DNA of 8,474 bases, from assembly GCA_964588385.1 (NCBI GenBank), contig CAZPPG010000111.1, forward strand, positions 1 to 8,474, written 5' to 3'. A program made the position numbers and the translations under genes. Positions 1 through 6,800 of the stretch are shown here, one piece after another; positions within the stretch are counted from its first letter, which is position 1, and every line of letters begins with the position of its first letter. Origin of the DNA: JAHBWV01 sp964588385 (lineage in GTDB: Bacteria; Planctomycetota; Phycisphaerae; Phycisphaerales; UBA1924). A model generated the notes under the pieces. That model was not told the DNA's origin and did no database searches. It worked only from the letters and a program-made list of their open reading frames with translations.

Positions 1-2
1 AG

Positions 3-464
3 CGGGTAGTCGTCACTGGTGTCGCTGTCGATGTCGCGAGCTCGGAGTTCGTTGGCCAGGTTGAACGTGCCGGAGTCGTCCAGCTCGTCGCTCCCGGCGA
101 ACGTCCCGTCACCGTTGAGATCCAGGCGACGACGCAGCCAGTTGCCCGTTTGGGAAAGAGCGAGGTTGCCTGACCCGTCAAGCCACCGCTCGTCGCGTGA
201 GCGGTTCGAGATCGAGCCAGTTGAGAGCGTACCTTCTTCGGCACGCACGAGACGGCTCAGATCGTCCAGCGTGTAGAGCACGTCGAAGTTACGGTTGCCC
301 CCGACATTCTTGTGAACGGTGTCCACGATTCCTGTGATGTTGGAGGCAGAGTCGTATGTGATGTCCACGTCGTAAAAGTTGCGGGAACCAGTGATCTTGT
401 AGCTCACCCAGCGGCTGGAGGTGACCCGGTTGAAGTGGTCGAGGTCGGGGTAAGGGTTCGGGCG
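3..464 (-). CDS. RHS-repeat protein, internal fragment (both ends missing)
   Basis: This minus-strand frame is open from just after a TGA (465-467) to the left edge, so the 3' end lies outside the window. The translation reads as a planctomycete RHS/YD-repeat protein: YPDLDHFNRVTSSRW, then NFYDVDITYDSASNITGIVD, then VLYTLDDLSRLVRAEEG, RDERWLDGSGNLALSQTGNW, a Ca-binding-like DLNGDGTFAGSDELDD, and NELRARDIDSDTSDDYP. RHS proteins are large secreted or surface proteins whose YD repeats form a beta-shell, often around a variable C-terminal toxin; neither the shell as a whole nor a toxin is visible here. There is no start codon or ribosome site. The RHS reading begins abruptly at about 461, exactly where the methylase reading ends, so the 5' side is a junction and not a gene start. 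It overlaps, out of frame, the false tail of the methylase frame (289-456). The family call is firm; the fragment's status (pseudogene or assembly junction) is open. Confidence 0.72.
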
Positions 465-1227
465 TCAGGTCTTCAACCTTGAGCCGCCCCTGCGTGAGTT
501 TCTGAATGTGGTGCTGGGCGACGACGCGGCTGGCCTCGTTGAGCGCCCGGATCGGGCTGACGGGCTCATCTCCGTCGAGCACGGGCCACTTCTCTGACAG
601 AACCCGCAGCGCCCGGCCGTAGCTCGCAACCATCGTGTCCACTGGACGCAAATTCAGAGCCTCAAACTCACCGAGTCCTGCCTGCACCTCGTCGACGATC
701 CGCTGTTGAACGCCTTGACCACCGAACGCTTTCCACAGCCCGACTTCATTGTCGTGTGTCTCGCGCTTGCGGCACACCACAAAGATCGAAGACTCCGCGG
801 AAGCATTCTCCATGATGTGCATGCTGTTGCCGAACTCCGACTCAACCGGGTACGTAGCCGTGATGGTCCATCCGCTGTCAATCAAGGCCTGTGTCAAGGT
901 CTCCCAGCCTGCCTGAGACTTGTGCGTGAACATGAGCACCATGCGACCATCCGACTTGGTGACCCGGTGGCACTCGCTGTACATCTCCCGCATCAACCGC
1001 TCGTACTGTTGCTTGGCAGCCTCTGCAGATCCGTCACGATGGGGGTTGGCGACGGCATCGCTTTGCTTATCCGTGAGATAGCTGTCGAACAGCCCGGGAT
1101 ACAACTCACGCAGTGAACGCTTCTGCCAGACGTAGAAATAGTCTGCGAGCTCCGAATACATGACATTGTTGTAGTACGGAGGGTCATTCACGACGACGTC
1201 CACAGACTCGTCGAGAACCGACTGCAT
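289..1227 (-). CDS. DUF1156-family DNA methylase, internal fragment with a frame-shifted foreign tail
   Basis: This resembles the DUF1156-containing adenine/cytosine N-methylases of predicted phage-defence operons. The catalytic motif IV is VNDPPYYNN (residues about 13-21), followed by family wording: VMYSELADYFYVWQKRSL, MVLMFTHK, and later MVASYGRALRVLSEKWPVLDGDE and SPIRALNEASRVVAQ. Residues 1-257 are methylase-like. The last 55 residues (Pro, His and Arg rich) are the RHS fragment read in the wrong frame, so the true homology stops near 457-467. The frame is also open upstream of the ATG at 1227, to about 1380. The stretch SLSLLNGSGARM directly upstream fits the family, so 1227 is not a real start. 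The DUF1156 domain, the AdoMet-binding motif I region and the C-terminal part are all missing, so the product should be inactive. It faces head to head with a DUF499 fragment, its usual operon partner. Confidence 0.75.
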   Translation of the reverse strand: MQSVLDESVDVVVNDPPYYNNVMYSELADYFYVWQKRSLRELYPGLFDSYLTDKQSDAVANPHRDGSAEAAKQQYERLMREMYSECHRVTKSDGRMVLMFTHKSQAGWETLTQALIDSGWTITATYPVESEFGNSMHIMENASAESSIFVVCRKRETHDNEVGLWKAFGGQGVQQRIVDEVQAGLGEFEALNLRPVDTMVASYGRALRVLSEKWPVLDGDEPVSPIRALNEASRVVAQHHIQKLTQGRLKVEDLTPEPLPRPRPLQPGHLQPLGELQDHWFPQLLRRGHHIRLCLQHHRNRGHRSQECRGQP

Positions 1228-1329
1228 CCTGGCGCCAGATCCATTGAGAAGAGACAGCGACGTGGCCGGAGGCGCACTCTGCAGGAGGCCCGCGAAATCG
1301 GCGAGCAGGCGATCGACAGCATCCAGAGT

Positions 1330-3027
1330 GTGATCGCTCGTGACGCCAAGGTCGAGACCCCGGTGACGAGCGAGGAGCTCTCATCCGTCCTCGCCAAGCG
1401 ACTCTTCGTGAACATCGACACCGCCGCGGCGAAAGCCACCGCGGCCGAGTACAAGGCCTTCTACGAGAAGCACAAGGACCAACTTCCTGCTCGGTGCACG
1501 CGTGCCGCGGGCGAGGGCGCGGACGCGGGATACGCCGGGCTCATCGAGAAGTACTACCCATTCCATCCGACTCTCGTCGAGTTCCTCAACAAGAAGCTCG
1601 CGACTGCGGAGGACTTCCAGGGAACGCGTGGTGTGCTTCGCGTGCTCGCCTTCGCCGTCAAGGCGCTCTGGGACAATGCGATAGACACGAGCACCATTCA
1701 CACGTGCCACCTCGACACGACGAACCCCGACCTTGTCAGCGAGATCCTGAGCAAGACCGAATCCGGCGACCTGATGAACGTGCTGACCGCCGACATCGGG
1801 GCCGTTCGTGGGCGTGGCGACACGCTGATCACCAAGAGCAACGCCGAGAACGCCGACATCGAGAACCCGCATCCCGGCAAGCTGCCCATGCAGGTGTACA
1901 CGTGGCGGACGGTCTTCCTGCACAGTCTCGTGGGGCGCAAGCAGGGCATAGCGTCGAGTCTCTTTGGGCTCGTCCAGGAGGAGGCCAGGCTTGAGGTCGC
2001 ACAACCCGGGCTGCCGCCAAGCCAGGTGGACACGGCCCTGAGCGAACTCGCCAAGCGAGCGTTCTACCTGCGGTTCCAGGACGGCAAGTACTTCGCTTCG
2101 CTCGAACCCTCGGTCAACAAGGCCCTCTCCCAGATCCGCGAGGGCATCTCCGAGAAGGAACTGCGATCCGCCTTGGAGGCCGCGGCCCGGAAGGTCGTGA
2201 CCGCGCCCGTGCCGACCTTCACGGTTCACTACGAGGTCTCTGCTCCTGAGCACCTGCCGGACAAGCAGGGCAAACCCATGCTCGGCATCGTGAGCCTCTT
2301 CGCTGAGGACATTCAGCCCGACCAGTTTGTGCTCAACGAGCGTCAAGGAAGCCCACGCGAGCAGCAGAACCTCGTCGTGCTCCTGGTGCCCAACACGGTC
2401 CGCACTTCGCTCCAGACCAGTGGTCCGAGCGGCCTCTACGGAGACGACCAGATTCGCCGCAACCTCAAGGAGTTGGAGGCCATCGCCCGTGATGTCGTTG
2501 CGATGCGCCGGCTCCAGAAGAACCCGCAGAACTACAGCATCAACCCCAAGCACCTCGCGGACGACAATGAGGACGGCTTCCAGAGCCGGCACGCGGAGCG
2601 GGAACAAGCCCTCCTCACCCGCGTGACCCAAGCGTACAGCTCCCTCTGGTACCCACGGCAACGTGCTCAACATCGACAAGGAGGACCTCTACGGCTACGA
2701 CGCGACCTCGTGCCGCGACTGAATGGAACAGGCACGCCCGCACCCGTGCCTCACATCGTCCGCGCCATCGGCCAAGCGTTCGCCCTGCACGAGGCCGTGG
2801 TGCGTTCAGGTGGGGAGGTCAACGCGATCGCCAAGGAGCACGGCATCCATCGCAGCCGCGTCCACCACCTGCTCCACCTGACGAGGCTCTCACCCGTCGC
2901 CATCCGGGCCGCCCTCACGGGCACCCTGAGCCCGCAGATCGCCCTTGAGGACCTGCACGACGCGGCGGACTCCCTCGACTGGTCGCTGCAGGCCGTTCGA
3001 CTGGGCCTGCCAACCCACGCCGGTTGA
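1330..3027 (+). CDS. DUF499 protein, C-terminal fragment fused to a helix-turn-helix tail
   Basis: Residues about 1-440 match the later part of DUF499 proteins, large ATPase-like partners of DUF1156 methylases in predicted anti-phage operons. Signature stretches are VETPVTSEELSSVLAKRLF (8-26), KYYPFHPTLVEFLNKKL (74-90) and FQGTRGVLRVLAFAVKALW (96-114). Near 396-410 is a coiled LKELEAIARDVVAMRRLQ-type segment. The family is usually around 1000 residues; the N-terminal half with the P-loop is absent. The start here is GTG at 1330, but the frame is open upstream and EQAIDSIQS directly before it also looks like DUF499, so this is a truncated 5' end. Homology stops at SSLWYP (about 2655). The rest is a low-complexity Arg-rich bridge (PRQRAQHRQGGPLRLRRD) and then a separate HTH tail. 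A single long frame therefore joins two unrelated proteins. Family call firm; functionality unlikely. Confidence 0.75.
   Translation: MIARDAKVETPVTSEELSSVLAKRLFVNIDTAAAKATAAEYKAFYEKHKDQLPARCTRAAGEGADAGYAGLIEKYYPFHPTLVEFLNKKLATAEDFQGTRGVLRVLAFAVKALWDNAIDTSTIHTCHLDTTNPDLVSEILSKTESGDLMNVLTADIGAVRGRGDTLITKSNAENADIENPHPGKLPMQVYTWRTVFLHSLVGRKQGIASSLFGLVQEEARLEVAQPGLPPSQVDTALSELAKRAFYLRFQDGKYFASLEPSVNKALSQIREGISEKELRSALEAAARKVVTAPVPTFTVHYEVSAPEHLPDKQGKPMLGIVSLFAEDIQPDQFVLNERQGSPREQQNLVVLLVPNTVRTSLQTSGPSGLYGDDQIRRNLKELEAIARDVVAMRRLQKNPQNYSINPKHLADDNEDGFQSRHAEREQALLTRVTQAYSSLWYPRQRAQHRQGGPLRLRRDLVPRLNGTGTPAPVPHIVRAIGQAFALHEAVVRSGGEVNAIAKEHGIHRSRVHHLLHLTRLSPVAIRAALTGTLSPQIALEDLHDAADSLDWSLQAVRLGLPTHAG
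2651..2722 (+). other. Short +1-frame coding-like scrap inside the DUF499/HTH junction
   Basis: In the frame one base ahead of the DUF499 frame, the DNA reads GNVLNIDKEDLYGYDA and then stops at TGA 2720-2722. This looks far more protein-like than the Arg-rich sequence given by the DUF499 frame over the same bases. It could be the true continuation of the DUF499 gene after a one-base indel, or a separate scrap; the GNVL...YGYDA spacing is only loosely RHS-like. I cannot decide between these by eye. Confidence 0.35.
2749..3027 (+). pseudogene. Helix-turn-helix tail resembling recombinase-adjacent ParB-HTH-like proteins (fragment)
   Basis: This is the last ~92 residues of the long frame starting at 1330. 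The sequence PHIVRAIGQAFALHEAVV, then GGEVNAIAKEHGIHRSRVHHL and LHLTRLSPVAIRAAL, followed by SPQIALEDL and DWSLQAVRLGL, is a compact helical domain with a recognisable HTH (residues about 496-516). It resembles small proteins that often sit beside serine recombinase/resolvase genes in environmental bacteria and carry a VxRxxxLA...I..G...AxxxGVxRxxVxxLxxLxxLAP pattern. Such proteins are normally free-standing; here the N-terminal part is missing and the tail is joined to DUF499. No recombinase gene follows in the window. Function is unknown beyond likely DNA binding. Confidence 0.5.
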
Positions 3028-3117
3028 GCCGCCCCGTCGCAAGCCCTTGCCCGAGACACTGCATGCCTCCCGGCCCGAGCCGCGGCTCACGCGAAAGCGG
3101 CCTACTCAGAACAATCC

Positions 3118-3588
3118 GTGCGCGCCATGCGGCCCGGGTCACCGCCAAACTGGCGCACTCAGAATCCGGCCGCGACGCGGGCCGATCTGGCGGTCTGGAT
3201 GGGATTCTGTGGCATGCGCGCCCGCGAAACCTCGCGCAAATCCGCGAGGAACTGGCACACAATCGGAGACCCAGAGATCGGCGAACGCCGAGTCGGGGTT
3301 CTTAACGGAGACAACACCGGCCTGCCACAAGTCTCCTACATCCATTCGGAATCTGCGGCAGTCACAGATCGTGCGAGACTCGGCGCGAAGACAAACAGAA
3401 CTCGCCCCTCGGTAGGGCGATCACAGACCGATCAAAAACGCCCAAATCGGCACAATATGGCAGGAAACGGCAACCCCGGGGAGACACAGAGTGTCTTGAA
3501 ATGTCCAGAAATGTCAGGCTCCGAAGGGGCCAACCGTGGCAGTTTTGTCACCCCAGAAGCGGAGCAAAATCTCTCTAAAGACATATAG
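3118..3588 (+). CDS. Doubtful hypothetical frame downstream of the HTH tail
   Basis: This 156-codon frame begins at ATG and has stretches such as GFCGMRARETSRKSARNWHT and VSYIHSESAAVTDRARLGAK. I do not recognise the protein. It has no transmembrane segment, signal peptide or Gly-rich motif, and no Shine-Dalgarno sequence close to the ATG. It shares its DNA with an equally long open frame shifted by one base (to 3415), so at most one of them can be real. The most likely reading is non-coding DNA or a decayed gene; it is listed only because it is the longest candidate in an otherwise empty interval. Confidence 0.15.
   Translation: MRAMRPGSPPNWRTQNPAATRADLAVWMGFCGMRARETSRKSARNWHTIGDPEIGERRVGVLNGDNTGLPQVSYIHSESAAVTDRARLGAKTNRTRPSVGRSQTDQKRPNRHNMAGNGNPGETQSVLKCPEMSGSEGANRGSFVTPEAEQNLSKDI
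3230..3249. repeat. Perfect 7-bp hairpin, 6-nt loop
   Basis: CCTCGCG (3230-3236) and CGCGAGG (3243-3249) are exact inverted repeats around the loop CAAATC. No T-run follows on either strand, so it is not a canonical intrinsic terminator. It could be a chance structure in GC-rich DNA. Confidence 0.4.
3402..3420. repeat. 6-bp inverted repeat, 7-nt loop
   Basis: TCGCCC (3402-3407) pairs with GGGCGA (3415-3420) around CTCGGTA. It is short, has no flanking T-run and no known role. Confidence 0.3.
3482..3496. repeat. 6-bp inverted repeat, 3-nt loop
   Basis: AGACAC (3482-3487) pairs with GTGTCT (3491-3496) around AGA. It stands directly before the short tandem repeat at 3498-3517. Possibly fortuitous. 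Confidence 0.3.
3498..3517. repeat. Imperfect 10-bp tandem duplication
   Basis: GAAATGTCCA is followed at once by GAAATGTCAG; the first eight bases are identical. This could be a small slippage duplication or a paired protein-binding site. Only two copies are present. Confidence 0.3.
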
Positions 3589-3800
3589 ACCAATCACTTA
3601 GACCACTTGGCACACACAATGTCTGACACGAAAGCAGCCTTCACGCTACCTCCGCTGCGAAGACACCGCAGGGCAGATGCGGACAACGCATCACACATGC
3701 AGCCGAGTCATCGAGAGTTGGCATCTTCAGTGATCTGGTCAGGGACCGTGAGGACCAAACAGGAGCATGGGATCGGCGGCGCCAAAGGCTTGGCACCCGG

Positions 3801-3834
3801 CCCAACCGAAGTCTGAGGACTGACTCCGTTCGGG
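3801..3834 (-). terminator. Candidate terminator hairpin after the surface-protein gene
   Basis: Read as minus-strand RNA, CCCGAACGGAGUC (3834-3822) can pair with GACUUCGGUUGGG (3813-3801) around an 8-nt loop. Twelve of 13 positions pair, two as G-U wobbles, with one A-G mismatch. It begins 11 nt past the stop codon of the gene, the right place for a terminator or 3'-stabilising structure. A second small hairpin (GCCAA/TTGGC, 3781-3794) follows. There is no U-tract after either, so termination by itself is uncertain. Confidence 0.4.
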
Positions 3835-3845
3835 TCTCGTCGGTA

Positions 3846-6800
3846 TTACTGCTCGATCGCGATGGCGGTCAGGTCCTCGATGGTCCAGACGCTTCCGAGT
3901 CCGGGCTGCCAACCCATGCGAAGAACGTTGCCGTTCGCATTGGTGCCGTATACGTTGAGCGTGCCGGCAGCGGAGCACGAACTGGTGAGCGCGCCAGTCG
4001 GCACGCTGGCGGCGGGTGTGTCGGAAGGCAACAGGGACGAGATGGCCCACTGGTCGGCAAAGCGCGGGATCCACCAGTAGACGCGGATGGTGCCCTCCGC
4101 ATCGCGTCCCACGTAGTTGATGCCTCCCCAGGGCGTCGTGTAGGCGGTAAGGTTTCCACCGATCAGGGGCGAGCCGCCGTGGAGCGCGGTCAGGTTGCTG
4201 ACGGCCCACTGCCCGGCGAAACGCGGCACCCACCATGTCGTGACCAGGTGGCCCGCGCCGTTCAAGCCCGTGAGGTTGATGCCGCCCCAAGTCGTGAGCG
4301 TGACCGCGAGTTGGCCGGAGATGGCGGGCGCGTTGGTGATGGCGCTCAGGTTGTCGGTCCGCCAACGGGTGAACTTACTGGGGTTGATCCAAACCGACTG
4401 GATGCGGCCGAGGTTGTCGATGCCCGCAAGATTCCACGTGTCCCAGCTGGGCACATAGCTGATCATGCTCGTGAACTGCGGGGTCATTTGGCCCTGCGAG
4501 GCAAGGTCGGCGGAGATATCAACAAAGTCGAAGTCGGGGCCGCCTCCGGCGACAGTGGTGAGCGACTGCTTGAAGGCAACGATATCGCCACCCTCGGTGA
4601 TGCCCGCGATGAAGACGATGCGCTGGCGAATGGAAGTGAACTGCGTGAGGTTGCCGATGGGGGAACTGGTCGCCCCGGTCTCGGTCGTCAGGTTGCGGAA
4701 GGACCATTCGCCCGTGCTCGAGCGTGTGAAGAGGATGAGCCCCGAAGCCGATGTCGCGGCCACATAAGTGAGGCCGTCCTTCGGATCGGTCCACAGCACA
4801 GCGGGTGAGGTGGCGCTGGGTGCGCCGGTCTTCTCCTGGAGGTTCTCAAACACCCACCCCTTCTCGAAGACAAGGACGTGGCCGAGCGTATTGACCGACA
4901 CGACGCGCTGCGTGCCGCTGGCGTCCGTAGTGCCGACGGGAGAACCGATTGTGGGGGCGGCACCTATGATCGCGACGATCGCCGTGGAGACGGCGCTCGT
5001 AAGCCCGTCGTTGTCGGTGGCAACGGCAAGAAAGGGTGTTGCACCAAGTGTTGCGCCGACGGGAACGGTGTACGCCAGCGTGAAGCCATCAGTCGGATCG
5101 GTGTCGCTCCCGATAAGCTCGCCCGTATCAGCGATGCCGTCGTTGTTTGTGTCGAGGAAGAAGTCCACGCGGGCGATGGATCCATCCGCATCGGTGGCGG
5201 AGTTGGCTGTGAAGGTAATGATCTGTTCGCGAACGGCTGACTCGATGGAAGAGGTCAGTGACTCGATGGTGGGTTTCGTGCCAGTAATCGTGACGACTGT
5301 GGCAGAGACGGCGCTGGTGAGCCCGTCGTTGTCGGAGGCGATGGCGAGGAAGGGCGTTGCGCCCAGAGCTGCGTTGGCGGGGACCGTGAATGCGATCGTG
5401 AAGCCACCAGTCGGGTCGGTATCGCTTCCGATGAACTCGCTCGTATCGGCGATCCCGTCGCTGTTTGCGTCGAGGTAGAAGTCCACGCGAGCGACAGATC
5501 CGTCGATGTCGGTGGCGGTGCTGGCTGCGAAGGTGATGGGCTGTCCGCGAACGGCCGACTCGACCGATGATGTCAGGGAGCCGATGCCGGGGGCAGAACC
5601 TGTGATCTCGACGCTCGTCGTGGAGGCGACGCTGGCACATCCGTCGGTGTCGGTGGCGATGGCGAGGAAGGCTGTCGCGCCGAGGACTGCGTCGACTGGA
5701 ACGGTGTACGCGAGCGAGAACCCATCGGTCGGATCGGTGTCGCTCCCAATAAGCTCGCCCGAATCGGCGATGCCGTCGTTGTTCGCGTCGAGGTAGAAGT
5801 CCACGCGGGCAATGGATCCACCGGCGTCGGTGACGCTGTTGGCTGTAAGGGTAAAGGCGTGTCCGCGGGCACCTGACGGGCCGGAGGAAGTCAACGAGCC
5901 AATGGTGGGGTCGACGGAGAACTCAAAGGCCCCGATATCGGTAGCAAGCCCTTGTGGGCGGGCGAAGCCGCGCTGGTCGGTGGTCAATCCCAATGGGTTG
6001 GATCCGGTGTCGATTGCCGGACTGTCGGCGAGCAACGCGTGGGTCTGCGTAGAACCTCCGTTAAACGCGAGCGACCCGAGGAGAGGGTCGATCCCGACGA
6101 TGTTGTTGTCAACGCCATTGACCAGACCTCCTGCGTTGACCGCATTCTGGATCAGGTTGTTCGTCGAGTCCGCGTCGAGTATCCCGACAATGTCTCCGCC
6201 GGAGTTGTTGCTGACAACTGTGCTCTTCATCACCGCAGCAAAGGCTCTTTCGAGATAGAGGCCCTGGTTCACGTTGAAGGAGAACGTCGAGTTGTTGACC
6301 GTGAGCGCCGTGGCAAAGGAATCGTTGTAGATGCCACCACCAGAGTTTGTGGCAATGTTCCCCGAGAGGGTCGAGCTGGTCAGTGTGAGGATGCCCTTGC
6401 TGCTGTTGTTGATGCCTCCGCCATCGGCCGCGGTATTTCCCGATACCGTTGAGTCGGTCAGCGTCGCCGTGCCGAAGTTGTTGAGGATGCCGCCGCCGCT
6501 GCCCGCGCTGTTTCCCGACACGGTCGAGTTGATCACCGTCATCACATTGGAATTGTAAATGCCGCCGCCCCAATATGCATAGTTACCCGACACGGTCGAG
6601 TCGATCAGCGTCGCCGTGCCCGAGCTGATGATGCCGCCGCCACCACCGTTCGCGTCATTTCCCGATACGGTCGAGTTGGCCAGCATCAGTGTGCCGGTGC
6701 TCCAAATGCCTCCGCCATTCTGCGCGTTGTTGCTCGACACGGTCGAGCCGGTCAGCGTGACGGTGGCGTCGGAGTCGATCCATATGCCGCCGGCCTGATA

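Larger units (their letters stand above)
3028..3845. other. 818-bp stretch without an identifiable gene
   Basis: This lies between the HTH-tail stop and the stop of the surface-protein gene. Two overlapping plus-strand frames stay open for over 450 bp (2945-3415 and 3118-3588), but their products are Arg/Thr/Asn-rich and unlike any family I know. Neither frame has a clear ribosome site, and their coexistence argues against either being a gene. A 69-residue frame at 3607-3816 is equally unconvincing. The left half is GC-rich; from about 3420 the DNA becomes visibly more A-rich. I see no tRNA, terminal inverted repeat or promoter. The small hairpins and a short tandem repeat are listed separately. 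Confidence 0.6.

Noticed and set aside
706..1116. Plus-strand frame opposite the methylase
   Set aside because: Overlaps the DPPYY-containing methylase reading on the other strand; the product has no family features.
1381..2679. Long minus-strand open frame (432 codons) opposite DUF499
   Set aside because: Antisense shadow of GC-rich coding DNA: the plus-strand frame matches DUF499 motifs, while the minus product is a Val/Leu/Arg-rich string without any recognisable domain.
3584..3589. TATAGA as a -10 promoter box on the plus strand
   Set aside because: The bases 17 upstream (GGAGCA) do not resemble a -35 box, and no convincing gene follows.
3607..3816. Small plus-strand frame of 69 codons
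   Set aside because: No ribosome site, no recognisable product, and it overlaps the likely terminator region of the convergent gene.
4768..5478. Plus-strand frame of 236 codons opposite the Ig repeats
   Set aside because: Its own internal repetition mirrors the 318-bp repeats of the minus-strand gene; it is a shadow frame.
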